Positions 30,106-40,234 of a DNA stretch of 64,000 bases are shown here, one piece after another; positions within the stretch are counted from its first letter, which is position 1, and each line of letters begins with the position of its first letter. This stretch comes from Rhodospirillales bacterium (GTDB lineage: Bacteria > Pseudomonadota > Alphaproteobacteria > Rhodospirillales > Shumkoniaceae). The stretch is taken from positions 183,296 through 247,295 of the forward strand of contig JAHDSF010000024.1 of assembly GCA_018432935.1 (NCBI GenBank). The letters are read 5' to 3'. Both the position numbers and the translations under genes were made by a program. The notes below the pieces were generated by a model, which saw only the letters and a list, made by a program, of their open reading frames with translations, searched no databases and was not told the origin of the DNA.

Positions 30106-31509
30106 TCAGAACGGCAGCTCGATGCAGAAGGTGGTGCCGCCTTCCCCGGTTGCCGGCACGCTGAGGGTGCCGCCGTGCGCCTTGACGATCTCGTAGGCGA
30201 TCGCCAGACCGAGTCCGGTGCCGCCCTGCCGGGTCGAGGCGGCGAACGGCTGGAACAGGTGCTGTCGGGTCTTCGCGGGCAGTCCCGGACCGTTGTCCTC
30301 GATCTCGATCAGCAGGCGGCCGTCGCCGGTCTTGGCCGAGACGGCACACCGCGTCGCCCCCGCCTCGAAGGCGTTGCGCGCCAGATTCCTGAAGACGCGG
30401 AAGAACTGGGCGCGGTCGGCCTCGATCGTCAGCCCCGGCTCGATCGCGTTGACGCATTCCAGCGCCACCGTGCGGCCGCCCAGCTCGGAGCCCTGAAGGT
30501 CGGCCTGGGCTTCGGCGACCAGCTCGCGCAACGGAAAGCGCCGCGGCTGCATCGCCGATGCGGGGTCGCGCGCGTAGTCCAGGGTCTGGGTGCAGAGGTC
30601 GACCGCCCGGTCGACCGCCGCATAGAGCCGCGGCAGCACCTGCTTGACCTGGGGATCGTCGATGTTGGCGAGGTGGTCGGAGACCAGCATCGCCGTCGCC
30701 AGCGAGTTGCGCAGGTCGTGGTTGATCTTGGCGACCGCCGCCCCCAGCGTGGCGAGGCGCGACTTCTGCCGCAGCGAGCTGCGCACCTCGTGCTGCATCA
30801 TCGCCAGCTCCTGCTGGGCGAGGCCGATCTCGTCGCTGCGGCAGCTCGCCAGCCCGTCCGTCGCGGTCTCGCTTTCGGGATCCTTGCGGAAGGCGATCAT
30901 GCTGGCGATGATGCGGCGGACCGGCTGCACCAGCATCCATTGCAGGCTGAGGTAGAGCAGCCCCGCGGTCAGCAGCGAGATGACGATCGACAGCTGCAGG
31001 ATCCGGGTCGAGTAGGCGACCATGGCCTGCCGCATCGGCCGCTCGTCCATCACCACCTCGATCGCCACGCCGGGTTCGTTCGGCACTTCGCCGACCACCC
31101 GCATGACCCGGTTCTCGGTCTGCCGCAGGGTGGCGAAGGCGTCGAGGATCCAGGTCATCCACGGCACCCCGCGCAGGTCGAAGGAGACGTCGACCTGCGG
31201 CGGCATGTTGCCTTCGAGGGCAAGGACGCGGGCCTCGTCGCGGACCAGCGCCACGCTGTGCGCTTCGGCGTTGCGCAGCAGCCGCTCTTCGAGTTGCGGC
31301 TCGAACACCGCTGCCGGGGCATCCTCCAGGGCGAGGGTCGCGAGGTGCGCCCGGGCGATGTGCTCCTCGAGGTAGGTCTTGCGGTAGCGGGCGATCGAGG
31401 GAACGTAGATCAGGATCTCGCCGAGCATGACGAAAGCCGCCGCCAGCAGAAGCAGGCGGGCGGACATGCCGATGCCGCTCTTGCGGCGCGGAGCGAGAAA
31501 GTCCGACAT
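30106..31509 (-). CDS. Membrane sensor histidine kinase
   Basis: A 467-residue kinase. TM1 is at about 16-38 and TM2 at about 175-196, with a periplasmic sensor region of about 135 residues between them. A HAMP-like linker precedes the phosphoacceptor His264 in KINHDLRNSLATAM, followed by N-box NLARNAFEAG, G1 DNGPGLP and G2 GGTGLGLAIAYEIVKAHGG. The H-box is of the HDLRN type. There is no response regulator next to it, so it is an orphan in this window. It is transcribed in the same direction as nadE upstream (72 bp) and the DUF4405 gene downstream. Confidence 0.92.
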   Translation of the reverse strand: MSDFLAPRRKSGIGMSARLLLLAAAFVMLGEILIYVPSIARYRKTYLEEHIARAHLATLALEDAPAAVFEPQLEERLLRNAEAHSVALVRDEARVLALEGNMPPQVDVSFDLRGVPWMTWILDAFATLRQTENRVMRVVGEVPNEPGVAIEVVMDERPMRQAMVAYSTRILQLSIVISLLTAGLLYLSLQWMLVQPVRRIIASMIAFRKDPESETATDGLASCRSDEIGLAQQELAMMQHEVRSSLRQKSRLATLGAAVAKINHDLRNSLATAMLVSDHLANIDDPQVKQVLPRLYAAVDRAVDLCTQTLDYARDPASAMQPRRFPLRELVAEAQADLQGSELGGRTVALECVNAIEPGLTIEADRAQFFRVFRNLARNAFEAGATRCAVSAKTGDGRLLIEIEDNGPGLPAKTRQHLFQPFAASTRQGGTGLGLAIAYEIVKAHGGTLSVPATGEGGTTFCIELPF

Positions 31510-31581
31510 CGGATGGGAATATAGGCAATGCCGCGGCGGATTGGCGAGGCCCTCCTCTCCGCCGCCGGACGGGGCCCCGAC

Positions 31582-33246
31582 TCAGGCCAGGTCGGTGAAG
31601 CCGTTGGTGATCGGATAGCGGCGGTCGCGACCGAAGGCGCGCAGGCTGATCTTGACCCCCGGCGGCGCCTGACGGCGCTTGTACTCGGCGCGGTCGAGCA
31701 TGCGCCAGATCCGCTGCACGGTCGAGGAATCGAAGCCGCGGGCCACCGTCTCGGCACGCGACATCTCGTCCTCGATCAGGCACTGCAGGATGCCGTCCAG
31801 TTCCTCGTAGGGCGGCAGCGTGTCCTGGTCGGTCTGGCCCGGCTTCAGCTCGGCCGAGGGCTTCTTGGTGATGACCCGTTCCGGGATCACGTCGCCCTTG
31901 GGGCCCTTGGCCCCCATCGGCGAGTTCTCGTTGCGCCAGCGGGCGAGCCCGAACACCGTCGTCTTGTAGACGTCCTTCAACACCGAATAGCCGCCGCACA
32001 TGTCGCCGTAGAGGGTGGCGTAGCCGACCGACATTTCGGACTTGTTGCCGGTGGTCACCAGCATCAGCCCGTGCTTGTTGCTGATGGCCATCAGGATCAT
32101 GGCGCGGGCGCGGGCCTGGATGTTCTCCTCGGCGACGCCGGGCGCGGTCCCCTTGAAGACCGGATCGAGGACCTGGTCGAACACCTTCATCACCGGCTCG
32201 ATGCCGACGGTTTCCAGCTTGACGCGCAGCCGGCGGGCGACCGCCGCGGCATCCTCGAGGCTTTCCGGCGAGGTGTAGGGCGACGGCATCATGACGCAGC
32301 GGACACGGTCGGGACCGAGCGCGTCGACGGCCACCGCCGCCGTCAGCGCGCTGTCGATGCCGCCCGACAATCCGATCACGACGCCGTGGAAGCTGTTCTT
32401 GTTCACGTAGTCGCGCAGGCCCGTCATCATCGCCAGGTAGACGGCCTCGAGCCCTTCGGCGACCTCCTTGTGCGGCCCCTCCTCGCAGCGCCAGCGGTCG
32501 TCCGCTCCCCGCTTCCAGCGGGTGGCCGGCACGCACGACTTCCACGATGGCAGCTGCGCCGCAACGTGGGCACGCTCGTCGAGCACGAAGGACTCGCCGT
32601 CGAACACCAGCTCGTCCTGGCCGCCGACGATATTGACGTAGATGAGCGGCAGCTTGGTCTCCGCGACCCGTGCCGAGGCCATCGACAGGCGGGCGTCCGG
32701 CTTGGCCGCCTCGAACGGCGAGCCGTTCAGCACCACCAGCATCTCGGCCCCGTTCTCGGCCAGCGAGCGCGACACCGCGGGGTACCACATGTCCTCGCAC
32801 ACCATCACGCCAAGCCGGCTGCCGCGGAACGCCACCGGGAGGGGCAGCGGGCCGGCGGCGAACACGCGCTTCTCGTCGAAGACGCCGTAGTTCGGCAGCT
32901 CGCACTTGAATCGCACCGCCGCGATGGTGCCGGCGTCGAGCAGCAGGGCCGCATTGTAGAGCTTGCCGTCGTGACGCCAAGGCGCTCCCAGCAGGATCGC
33001 CGGCCCGCCGTCCGCCGTTTCCGCAGCCAGTGCGCGGGTGGCATCCTCGATGCGGGTCTGGAACGCCTTCTTCAGCACCAGATCCTCGGGCGGATAACCG
33101 GCGATCACCAGCTCACCCGAGATCACGAGGTCGGCCCCGTCGGCCGCCGCCTTGGTGCGCGCGGCACGGATGAGCTGAAGGTTGCCGTCGATGTCGCCGA
33201 CGGTCGGATTCACCTGGGCAATCGAGATGACGAGTGCGTTGTTCAT
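31582..33246 (-). CDS. nadE: Glutamine-dependent NAD+ synthetase
   Basis: A 554-residue two-domain enzyme converting nicotinate adenine dinucleotide to NAD+ with glutamine as nitrogen donor. The N-terminal nitrilase-type glutaminase domain shows the Glu (SGELVIAGY), Lys (ELPNYGVFDEKRVF) and Cys (GVMVCEDMWYP, about residue 149) positions of the triad. The C-terminal synthetase has the PP-loop SGGIDSALTAA, GNKSEMSVGY and the KPSAEL segment. The length is usual for bacterial glutamine-type NadE. Together with the nicotinate phosphoribosyltransferase gene at 34477-35658 on the same strand, two steps of NAD salvage are encoded close together, separated only by a convergent hypothetical gene. Confidence 0.95.
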   Translation of the reverse strand: MNNALVISIAQVNPTVGDIDGNLQLIRAARTKAAADGADLVISGELVIAGYPPEDLVLKKAFQTRIEDATRALAAETADGGPAILLGAPWRHDGKLYNAALLLDAGTIAAVRFKCELPNYGVFDEKRVFAAGPLPLPVAFRGSRLGVMVCEDMWYPAVSRSLAENGAEMLVVLNGSPFEAAKPDARLSMASARVAETKLPLIYVNIVGGQDELVFDGESFVLDERAHVAAQLPSWKSCVPATRWKRGADDRWRCEEGPHKEVAEGLEAVYLAMMTGLRDYVNKNSFHGVVIGLSGGIDSALTAAVAVDALGPDRVRCVMMPSPYTSPESLEDAAAVARRLRVKLETVGIEPVMKVFDQVLDPVFKGTAPGVAEENIQARARAMILMAISNKHGLMLVTTGNKSEMSVGYATLYGDMCGGYSVLKDVYKTTVFGLARWRNENSPMGAKGPKGDVIPERVITKKPSAELKPGQTDQDTLPPYEELDGILQCLIEDEMSRAETVARGFDSSTVQRIWRMLDRAEYKRRQAPPGVKISLRAFGRDRRYPITNGFTDLA

Positions 33247-33449
33247 GGTTGCGTCGTCTCAGGGAGCGCAAAGGCCATGCCTCAGCAACCGCGCGAAGCT
33301 AAGGCCCGGTGACAGGCGAGTCAACGCTCGCCGAAGTCATTGCGCCATGCACAGGACGCGCACCTCCGCCGTGCTGGCATTTCTCCGCCCGACGCAATAG
33401 GCTTGCACGAGCGCTTTCGCAGATCGGGGGAAGGCGGAGGCTTGGAGGC

Positions 33450-34493
33450 ATGGTTACCTTGACGCCCGGAACGGACTGCGCGATCCGCATCGGCGGAGAG
33501 CTCGACGACGACGGCACGACTGCCGGGCCGCGGCTTCCGTCGGGACAACCGGCCACTGCGCCCGAATCGGCTCCGCACGCCCCCGTCCCCCGGGCACCCA
33601 CCGAGGCTCCGGCCGCCGTAGCGTCGCAGCCGGCCGCCCCGCCGCAAGCACCGCGAGCGGAACGCCAGGTGCGGGCTTGCCAGGTCGCGGCACAGACGAT
33701 CGTCATGGGCATGTTCGACCACCTGCGTCGCGAGGCCGGAAGGCGCGACAACCTCCTTACCATCGACGACATCGCCGGGATGCGGGAGGAATTCCGGGCC
33801 CGTGCGCAGGCCCTCGAGGCCACCCTCCGGCACGGCTTCGAGCAGTACTTCCGCGAGCGTGCCCGCGAGCAGCGCAAGGAATCCCGGGAGTACCCGTTCG
33901 ATCGCATCATCGTGCACCAGTTCGCGCACCTCTTCGTGCGCCGCGGCGACGGCCTCGAGCCCGGACTGCTGTCGCGCCGGGTGCTGCCCGGCTTCTTCAT
34001 CGCCCTCGACAAGATGCTGGGCGAGACGGCGCTGGAGGAGTTCCAGGACGCCTCGCGCCGGATCGTCGCCCGCTACGCCGAGCAGCTCGACGCCGACGGC
34101 AACTGGGGCACCTTGTACGCAGACCCGCTGACCCGCAGTCTGGTCCTCGACGCCCTGATCGCCATGGCGGCACACTTCGAGGAATTCGAGAAGCGCTGCG
34201 ACTGGCTGCGCGGCATCGTCAACGGCCATCTCGCGCCGGGCGAACGCGTGCTCAACGAGGGTGGGACGGCGGCGGCGTGGGAGCTGTCGCAGGCGGACTG
34301 CTTGACCATGGTGCAAGCCCTGTTCCGCCCCCTGGAAGGGGCCCTGGCCGATCCCGCCTGCCGCAAGGAGCTGATTCAGAGGCACGGCCAGCCGGCAATC
34401 CGCGCTGCCGGCGCCGTGACAACGCACCTCGATCCGGTCACGCTCGCCGACAAGCCCGAGCGGAAACGGAAGAAGGCTAGCCGTCCTTCTTGA
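33450..34493 (+). CDS. Conserved-looking hypothetical protein with Pro/Ala-rich N-terminus
   Basis: A 347-residue protein I do not recognise. After MVTLTPGTDCAIRIGGE there is a low-complexity Pro/Ala/Thr segment (about 20-75), then a predominantly helical soluble region with FDRIIVHQFAHLFVRR, LPGFFIALDKMLG and VLDALIAMAAHFEEFEKRCDW, ending in a basic tail ([13 protein letters not shown]). No membrane segment or signal peptide is evident. ATG at 33450 is chosen because a GGAGG element lies ten bases upstream and the preceding 47 codons look non-coding. Its stop overlaps the convergent nicotinate phosphoribosyltransferase gene by 17 bp. Codon use is typical for the genome, so it is probably a real resident gene. 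Confidence 0.65.
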   Translation: MVTLTPGTDCAIRIGGELDDDGTTAGPRLPSGQPATAPESAPHAPVPRAPTEAPAAVASQPAAPPQAPRAERQVRACQVAAQTIVMGMFDHLRREAGRRDNLLTIDDIAGMREEFRARAQALEATLRHGFEQYFRERAREQRKESREYPFDRIIVHQFAHLFVRRGDGLEPGLLSRRVLPGFFIALDKMLGETALEEFQDASRRIVARYAEQLDADGNWGTLYADPLTRSLVLDALIAMAAHFEEFEKRCDWLRGIVNGHLAPGERVLNEGGTAAAWELSQADCLTMVQALFRPLEGALADPACRKELIQRHGQPAIRAAGAVTTHLDPVTLADKPERKRKKASRPS

Positions 34494-35658
34494 GCAGGAA
34501 CTCGCGGCCGACCTTCACCGAGGGCTTGCCGTCGTAAAGGACGATATCGGCGGTGGCGTAGGTCTCTCCCCACTTCTGCGGCAGGAACGAGCCGGTGCCG
34601 ATGACGTCGATCGGCGCGCCGACGTCGGCCATCACCTTGCACTTGGTGGCGTTGAAGCCCGAAGTGGCGACGATCTTCACCTTCTCGAAGCCGGCCCGAT
34701 CGAGCGCCTCGCGAACATGGAACACGGCGGCGGCGGAGACGCCGGTCCCGGTCAGGTAGCGCAGCTCGGTCTCGTTGCGGTAGAGGCGCACTGCGAGCGG
34801 CACGTGCCGCTCCAGCACCGCATAGGAATTCTGCGGATCGAGCCCCTCGACGAAGCGTCCGCCGTGGGTGTCGAGGCGGACGCTCATCCGCCCGGCCTTG
34901 GCGAGATCGGGAAAGCGACGGCACACCGCCAGCGAATCGGTGACTTCCTGGCCGTAGTAATCGACCAGCGCGGTGAGCGGCTCGTCGGGGAACGTCTCGT
35001 GATACATCTCGGCCGCGCGCAGGGTCGAGCCGGCGTAGCCGATCAGCGCATGCGGCATGGTGCCGAGCCCGCTGTCCCGGCCGAAGAAATGGGCGGTCGC
35101 GTCGTTGGCGTTGCCGACGAAGCCGACCGCGTCGACCTGCCTCTTGGCCGCCGCCGAGCCGACCGAGGCCGCGTAGGCCATCATCTCGGACATCGAGGTA
35201 CCGGCGCAGTGGCGGGCGTCCATGGCGACGAAGGCCACCCGCGGCAGATCGACGCACATGGTATAGGTCTCGTAGGCCGCCACGCACGGCGCCCCCAGCT
35301 TCTGCAGGTAGATCGTCTCGAGGTCGACCAGGTGGTAGAACGACCCGGTGAGATACAGCAGCGGCTCGCCGGCGCCCACCCAGTCCCCTTCCTGGTAGTT
35401 GAGGTCGACCCTGAACTCGGTCCCGCGCTCGCGGGCGACGTGCTGCAGCCATTCGATCATCAGACGCGGCGTGCAGATCACCGGCCGGCGCATGAACAGC
35501 GCGTAGGTCACTGTGCAGTCGCCGAAGCGCCCGATGATCTCTTTGGTCTTCAGGAAGTACTTGTCGGTCCACTGCGGGATCGTGTCCGCGTCCGGACGAA
35601 GGACGGCGCTGTCCCGAACCATGATGTCGAATCCCTTGATGTCAGGATGCTTTGGCAA
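34477..35658 (-). CDS. pncB: Nicotinate phosphoribosyltransferase
   Basis: A 393-residue enzyme making nicotinate mononucleotide from nicotinate and PRPP. Recognisable segments are [17 protein letters not shown] near the N-terminus, [16 protein letters not shown] and the phosphate-binding [15 protein letters not shown] followed by [10 protein letters not shown]. This is the shorter NAPRTase type without a long C-terminal extension. It begins 17 bp inside the 3' end of the upstream DAHP synthase gene on the same strand, so the two are likely co-transcribed. With nadE downstream, it supports nicotinate salvage to NAD. Confidence 0.92.
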   Translation of the reverse strand: MPKHPDIKGFDIMVRDSAVLRPDADTIPQWTDKYFLKTKEIIGRFGDCTVTYALFMRRPVICTPRLMIEWLQHVARERGTEFRVDLNYQEGDWVGAGEPLLYLTGSFYHLVDLETIYLQKLGAPCVAAYETYTMCVDLPRVAFVAMDARHCAGTSMSEMMAYAASVGSAAAKRQVDAVGFVGNANDATAHFFGRDSGLGTMPHALIGYAGSTLRAAEMYHETFPDEPLTALVDYYGQEVTDSLAVCRRFPDLAKAGRMSVRLDTHGGRFVEGLDPQNSYAVLERHVPLAVRLYRNETELRYLTGTGVSAAAVFHVREALDRAGFEKVKIVATSGFNATKCKVMADVGAPIDVIGTGSFLPQKWGETYATADIVLYDGKPSVKVGREFLLKKDG

Positions 35659-37027
35659 GGCCGCCGTTGTGGGCGCGGGCCCGCGCTTCCTTCAGCTCCT
35701 CGGCGAGCAGGAAGGCGAGTTCGAGCGCCTGTTTGGCGTTGAGCCTGGGGTCGCAGTGCGTGTGGTAGCGCGCGCTGAGATTCTCGTCCGAGATCGCCTG
35801 GGCGCCGCCCATGCATTCGGTGACGTCCTGCCCGGTCATCTCGAAGTGGACGCCGCCGGCATGCGAGCCTTCCGCCTCGTGGACCTGGAAGAACAGGCGA
35901 ACCTCCTCGAGGATGCGATCGAAGTGCCGGGTCTTGAAGCCGCTCTCGCTCTTGAAGGTGTTGCCGTGCATGGGGTCGCAGGCCCACACCACCTTGCGTC
36001 CCTCGGCCTTGACGGCACGGACCAGCGGCGGCAGGTGCGAGCGCACCTTGTCCACTCCCATCCTCGCCACCACCGTCAGGCGGCCCGGGACATTGTCGGG
36101 GTTGAGGATGTCGATCAGGCGCAGCAGGTCATGGGGGGTCATGCCCGGCCCGGCCTTGAGGCCCACCGGGTTGCCGATGCCGCGCAGGAACTCGACATGG
36201 GCGCCGTCGATCCGGCGCGTCCGGTCGCCTACCCACAGCAGGTGCGCCGAGGTGTCGTACCAGCGCCCGGTGGTGCTGTCGACGCGCGTCATCGCCTCCT
36301 CGAATTCGAGCAGCAAGGCCTCGTGCGAGGTGAAGAAGTCGGTCTCGCGGATCTGCGGCGTCGTCTCCGAGGTGAGCCCGCAGGCGGCCATGAAGTCGAG
36401 AGTCTCGGACAGGCGGTTGGCGAGATCGCGGTAGCGCTCGCCGAGCGGACTGTCGGCGACGAAACCGAGCGTCCACTGGTGCACCTTGTGGAGATCGGCA
36501 TAGCCGCCCTGGGCGAAGGCACGCAGCAGGTTCAGCATCGCGGCCGACTGGTTGAACGCCTGCACCAGGCGCTCGGGATCGGGCATGCGGGCCTCGGGGG
36601 TGAACTCCATCCCGTTGACCATGTCGCCGCGGTAGGACGGCAGCCTGACGCCGTCGCGGGTCTCGAACGGCTCCGATCGTGGCTTGGCGAACTGGCCCGC
36701 CATGCGGCCCAGCTTGACCACCGGGCAGGCGGCCCCGAAGGTCAGCACGACCGCCATCTGCAGCATCACCCGGAAGGTGTCGCGGATGTTGTTGGGGTGG
36801 AACTCGGCAAAGCTCTCGGCGCAGTCGCCGCCCTGCAGCAGGAATGCCCTGCCCTCGGCGACGTCGCCCAGGGCCACCATCAGGCGCCGGGCCTCGCCCG
36901 CGAAGACAAGCGGCGGATAGCGTCGCAGCCGATCCTCCACCGCCCGCAACGCCTTGGCGTCGGGATACTGCGGTACCTGTTCGATCGGTTTCTGCCGCCA
37001 CGTGTCGGGCGACCAGGACTCGGTCAT
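35642..37027 (-). CDS. aroG: Class II 3-deoxy-7-phosphoheptulonate synthase (DAHP synthase)
   Basis: A 461-residue plant/Mycobacterium-type DAHP synthase, the first step of the shikimate pathway (phosphoenolpyruvate + erythrose 4-phosphate). It begins [33 protein letters not shown] carries the metal-binding cysteine, and [41 protein letters not shown] and CDPMHGNT are strict family markers. [15 protein letters not shown] provides further metal ligands. The long open frame upstream of the ATG at 37027 crosses a repeat-like intergenic region and is not coding. The gene symbol is by function; class II enzymes are named inconsistently. Confidence 0.94.
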   Translation of the reverse strand: MTESWSPDTWRQKPIEQVPQYPDAKALRAVEDRLRRYPPLVFAGEARRLMVALGDVAEGRAFLLQGGDCAESFAEFHPNNIRDTFRVMLQMAVVLTFGAACPVVKLGRMAGQFAKPRSEPFETRDGVRLPSYRGDMVNGMEFTPEARMPDPERLVQAFNQSAAMLNLLRAFAQGGYADLHKVHQWTLGFVADSPLGERYRDLANRLSETLDFMAACGLTSETTPQIRETDFFTSHEALLLEFEEAMTRVDSTTGRWYDTSAHLLWVGDRTRRIDGAHVEFLRGIGNPVGLKAGPGMTPHDLLRLIDILNPDNVPGRLTVVARMGVDKVRSHLPPLVRAVKAEGRKVVWACDPMHGNTFKSESGFKTRHFDRILEEVRLFFQVHEAEGSHAGGVHFEMTGQDVTECMGGAQAISDENLSARYHTHCDPRLNAKQALELAFLLAEELKEARARAHNGGLAKAS

Positions 37028-37331
37028 GCCTTCTCGAACTCCCGCGTCCGTCCGGGGACTGACGGTCATACGCAACAACGCGGCCATTTTCCAGAAAAAA
37101 CGGCCCCGTTCCCGCGGCCGGCCGCGAGTCCACTTGAACATGTGGGACGCAAGGACCGCTCGGCAAGCCGGTGTGCCCATCCCCCAGATTCGCCGCCTCT
37201 TGCCGCGAAAGCAGGAATCCCGAGGCCCCGGGAAGGTTCGCAGCCCCCTGTGGAGGATGCCGCAATGGCGGCTGGATTCCTGCCGTCGTGGCAAGGACAA
37301 TGGGCGGACCGTAGGAACCCCGCGAGAGCAG
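37028..37331. other. 304-bp divergent intergenic region with a decayed inverted-repeat element
   Basis: No gene is supported. It separates the divergent DAHP synthase and NnrU/ICMT-like genes. It holds GCAGGAATCC (37212-37221) and its exact inverse GGATTCCTGC (37274-37283), the outer arms of an intergenic stem-loop repeat of a type widespread in proteobacteria. Both promoters must lie here, but I could not assign boxes with confidence. Confidence 0.55.
37212..37283. repeat. Intergenic inverted repeat (10-bp perfect outer arms)
   Basis: Perfect 10-bp arms GCAGGAATCC / GGATTCCTGC are separated by 52 bp of GC-rich sequence. The arm sequence resembles the common 'GGATTCCTGC...GCAGGAAT' short interspersed hairpin. 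Only one copy is in the window. Confidence 0.5.
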
Positions 37332-37943
37332 ATGTCGATCTGGCAAGCACACGTCCTTTACGCCCTGGCCTGGCTGGCGTTCGGCGCCGTCCACTCACTG
37401 CTCGCCGCCGAGGCGGTAAAAACCCGCCTGCGGCCGCTGTTCGGGCGCGGCTACCGGCTCGCCTACAACCTGTTCGCGGTTGTCCACACGGCGGCGACCT
37501 TGGCCGTCGGCCCCTGGTTGTTCCCGACCCTCGATCCGTTCGGTGCGCCGCCGTGGCTGTGGACGCTCCAGGGCGCGGCCTTCGTTGCCGGCTGCGTCCT
37601 GATGGCGGCGGGGGCGCGCCATTTCGATATGGCTCTGTTCCTCGGCCTGGCGCAGCTTCGCGGCGACGCGGGCGACGACGACGAGCCGCTGCGCGCGGAC
37701 GGGCTGCTCGGGCGAATCCGGCATCCTCTGTTCTCGGCCGGTTTCCTCCTATTGTGGGGCAGCGCCGTCAACCAGGTCGGCCTCGCCACCGCGATCTGGG
37801 GCAGCCTTTACCTGTACGTTGGCTCGAAGTTCGAGGAACGGCGCCTGCTCGGGATCTACGGCGAACCCTATGCGGAGTACATGCGTCGGGTGCCGGCGTT
37901 CGTGCCGTGGCGAACCAACAATCCTCCCTCGCAGGGGGGATGA
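37332..37943 (+). CDS. NnrU/isoprenylcysteine methyltransferase-like membrane protein
   Basis: A 203-residue polytopic membrane protein with about five hydrophobic helices (about 5-22, 40-60, 74-92, 130-160). The C-terminal signature [18 protein letters not shown]...[25 protein letters not shown] is that of the ICMT/phospholipid methyltransferase superfamily, including NnrU-like proteins. In enzymes of this fold the RHP and E/R-rich segment bind S-adenosylmethionine. The substrate cannot be told. The ATG at 37332 follows GAGAGCAG; the upstream in-frame sequence crosses the repeat element. Confidence 0.8.
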   Translation: MSIWQAHVLYALAWLAFGAVHSLLAAEAVKTRLRPLFGRGYRLAYNLFAVVHTAATLAVGPWLFPTLDPFGAPPWLWTLQGAAFVAGCVLMAAGARHFDMALFLGLAQLRGDAGDDDEPLRADGLLGRIRHPLFSAGFLLLWGSAVNQVGLATAIWGSLYLYVGSKFEERRLLGIYGEPYAEYMRRVPAFVPWRTNNPPSQGG

Positions 37944-37965
37944 GGCGGTCGACCGACGAAGCCCC

Positions 37966-39933
37966 TCACCCGCCCAGCTTCCGCAGCAGGGCCTCGAGCC
38001 AGCTCTGCGGCAGGTCGTCCTCCTTCAGGAGGGGTCGTTTCGGCAAGCCTCGATTGGCCTCCTCCATGAAGGCGCGCCAGGTGCGGGCCGGCAGGCTGCC
38101 GCCGGTGACCTCGTTCATCGGCGCGCCGTCGTCGTTGCCCATCCATACTCCCGCCACGATGTCGGCGGTAAAGCCCATGAACCAGGCGTCGCGGAATTCC
38201 TGGCTGGTGCCCGTCTTGCCGGCGGCCGGTCGGTCGAGCATGGCCGCCTTGCCGGTGCCCGCGGCCACCACCTCGGTCATCATCCGCACCAGCGAAGAGG
38301 CATCCGAAGCCTTGGCCACCCGCACCGCGGGCGGCACAGAGCGCTTGTAGAGGACCTGGCCCCGGGAATCGCGGATCTGGGTGACGGCGTACGGGCTGAC
38401 ACGGAGGCCGCCGGCGGCAAGCGCCGCGTAGCCTCCGGTCAGACGCAGGAGCGTCGTCTCGGCGGCGCCCAGCGACAGCGCGGGCGTCGCCAGCACGTCG
38501 TCGACCACACCCAGCCGCCGTGCCACCTCGGCAACTGATTTCCGGCCCGCCCGCTCGCCCACCCTGACCGCCACCGCGTTGGAGGATTCGGCCAGCGCCC
38601 GGGTCAACGTCACGTCGCCATGGTAGCGGCCGTTGAAGTTCCGGGGCGACCACTTGCCGATCGTCACCGGGGCGTCGCGCATCACCGTGTCGGCGGTGAG
38701 GCCCGCCTCCAGCCCGGCCAGGTAGACGAACGGCTTGAAGGCGGAACCCGGCTGGCGCTGCGCCTGGGTGGCGCGGTTGAACTGGCTGGCGGCGTAGTCG
38801 CGCCCGCCGACCATCGCCAGCACCGCGCCGTCGGGCGTCATCGCCACCAGCGCCGCCTGGCCGACCTTGAGGCGGCCGCCTTCCTTGGCCAGGGCCGCCT
38901 CGACTTCGTCCTCGGCAGCCGCCTGGAGGCGCAGGTCGAGGGTGGTGGTGATCACCAGGTCGCGATCGGCCGGCACCGCGAAGTCGGGCACCTGCTCCAG
39001 CACCCAGTCGACGAAATGGCGGCCCGGCCTCTCGGCGCCGGCGGCCAGGGCGCGGGCGGCCGCCGGGCTCGGCTTGACGTCGGCCGACTCGAGGAATCCC
39101 GCATCGACCATCGCTGCCAGCACGACCCTGGTCCGCGCGGCGGCAGCCTCGGGATTGTTGAGGGGATTGAAGCGCGACGGCGCCTTCAGCAGCCCCGCCA
39201 GCATCGCCGCCTCGTAGGGTCCGAGCGTGCGCGCCGTCCGCCCGAAGTAGCGCCGCGCCGCCGCGTCAACGCCGTAGGTGCCGGCGCCCAGGTAGACGCG
39301 GTTGAGGTAGAGGGTGAGGATCTGGTCCTTGGTGAAGCGGTGCTCCAGCCACAGCGCCAGCAGCAGTTCCTGGACCTTGCGCTTCAGCGTGCGGTCCGGG
39401 GCGAGGAACAGGTTCTTGGCCACCTGCTGGGTAATGGTGCTGCCGCCCTGCACCACCCGGCCCGCCCGGGCGTTGGCGATGGCGGCGCGGATCAGGCCGA
39501 GTGGGTCGACGCCGAAGTGCCGGTAGAACCGCCGGTCCTCGATCGCCAGCATCGCCCGCGGCACGTGCGGCGGCAACTCCTGCACCCGCACCGGCTCGCC
39601 GTAGAGGTCGCCGACGGCGGCCAGCAGCGAACCTTCCGCCGTCAGCACGCTGACGGCGGGCCGGCGTTTCACCGCGACCGCATCCTCGATGTCGGGCAGG
39701 TCGTGGGCGTAGTAGGCGACCAGACCGGCGGCGGCGATCGCCCCCCAGATCGCTGCAACCACGGCCCACTTGAGACCCCAACGGAACAGCCGCCCCGGCC
39801 ACCGGCGCGACGGCTTGCGCCGCGGCGCCTTGCGCGACGTCTTCGGCGGCGCCTTGCCGCGCTTGGCTGGCGGCGCATCCAGCGCCTCCGAGCGCCGGGG
39901 CGCCTTGAGTTCGATCCGTCGGGCCATCAGCAT
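37966..39933 (-). CDS. Class A penicillin-binding protein (PBP1-type transglycosylase/transpeptidase)
   Basis: A 655-residue bifunctional peptidoglycan synthase. A very basic cytoplasmic N-terminus (1-50) precedes one transmembrane helix (about 54-76). The GT51 domain shows AIEDRRFYRHFGVDP, GGSTITQQVAKNLFL and KVQELLLALWLEHRFTKDQIL-type motifs. The transpeptidase domain has the SxxK nucleophile Ser397-Lys400 in PGSAFKP, SSN in AESSNAVAV and KTG in AGKTGTSQEFRDAWF. The length is shorter than PBP1a of E. coli and lacks the OB insert, as in PBP1C/2A-like forms. ATG codons at 39933 and 39927 are both possible; neither has an obvious ribosome binding site. It is convergent with the ICMT-like gene. 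Confidence 0.93.
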   Translation of the reverse strand: MLMARRIELKAPRRSEALDAPPAKRGKAPPKTSRKAPRRKPSRRWPGRLFRWGLKWAVVAAIWGAIAAAGLVAYYAHDLPDIEDAVAVKRRPAVSVLTAEGSLLAAVGDLYGEPVRVQELPPHVPRAMLAIEDRRFYRHFGVDPLGLIRAAIANARAGRVVQGGSTITQQVAKNLFLAPDRTLKRKVQELLLALWLEHRFTKDQILTLYLNRVYLGAGTYGVDAAARRYFGRTARTLGPYEAAMLAGLLKAPSRFNPLNNPEAAAARTRVVLAAMVDAGFLESADVKPSPAAARALAAGAERPGRHFVDWVLEQVPDFAVPADRDLVITTTLDLRLQAAAEDEVEAALAKEGGRLKVGQAALVAMTPDGAVLAMVGGRDYAASQFNRATQAQRQPGSAFKPFVYLAGLEAGLTADTVMRDAPVTIGKWSPRNFNGRYHGDVTLTRALAESSNAVAVRVGERAGRKSVAEVARRLGVVDDVLATPALSLGAAETTLLRLTGGYAALAAGGLRVSPYAVTQIRDSRGQVLYKRSVPPAVRVAKASDASSLVRMMTEVVAAGTGKAAMLDRPAAGKTGTSQEFRDAWFMGFTADIVAGVWMGNDDGAPMNEVTGGSLPARTWRAFMEEANRGLPKRPLLKEDDLPQSWLEALLRKLGG

Positions 39934-40234
39934 CGAAGATGGGGGCGCGGGGTTAGGAAGGGGTTAATGGCGGCTCAGAATTGGGTATTGTGTCCCCCGA
40001 ACTCCGCCGTGTCCCCTGAACTACGCCCGAACTCCGCCGCGTCTCGCACCTCCCCGCTTCTGCCGTGCAACGGGGCTCGACTCGCACGCGGTTTTCCTCG
40101 CCCGCGGCCGATCGCACCGAGGCGTGTCGGGCCGGCGCGGCGGGCTTGCGATCCTCGATTGACAGGGTCCCCCCCGGTTTCCTAAATGGGACCCCGCGTC
40201 GTCCCCGCTTCCAACCCGCGAGAGGAGGATTCCC
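39934..40234. other. 301-bp intergenic region with short tandem repeats before potF
   Basis: No gene is supported. At 39992-40040 three GTGTCCCC(C/T)GAACTCCGCC-like units stand in tandem; CCCGAACTCCGCCG is exact at 39996-40009 and 40026-40039. The remainder leads to the strong GAGGAGG ribosome binding site of the GTG-started potF gene. Confidence 0.5.

Noticed and set aside
30083..32980. Minus-strand open frame of 965 codons overlapping the histidine kinase and nadE
   Set aside because: Out of frame with both recognised proteins and extremely Arg/Gly-rich.
35513..38350. Plus-strand open frame of 945 codons opposite DAHP synthase
   Set aside because: The class II DAHP synthase motifs on the minus strand are complete; the plus reading is compositional.
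39992..40040. GTGTCCCC-GAACTCCGCC tandem units considered as a possible iteron or CRISPR-like array
   Set aside because: Only about three imperfect units of under 20 bp with no spacers; a minor intergenic repeat.
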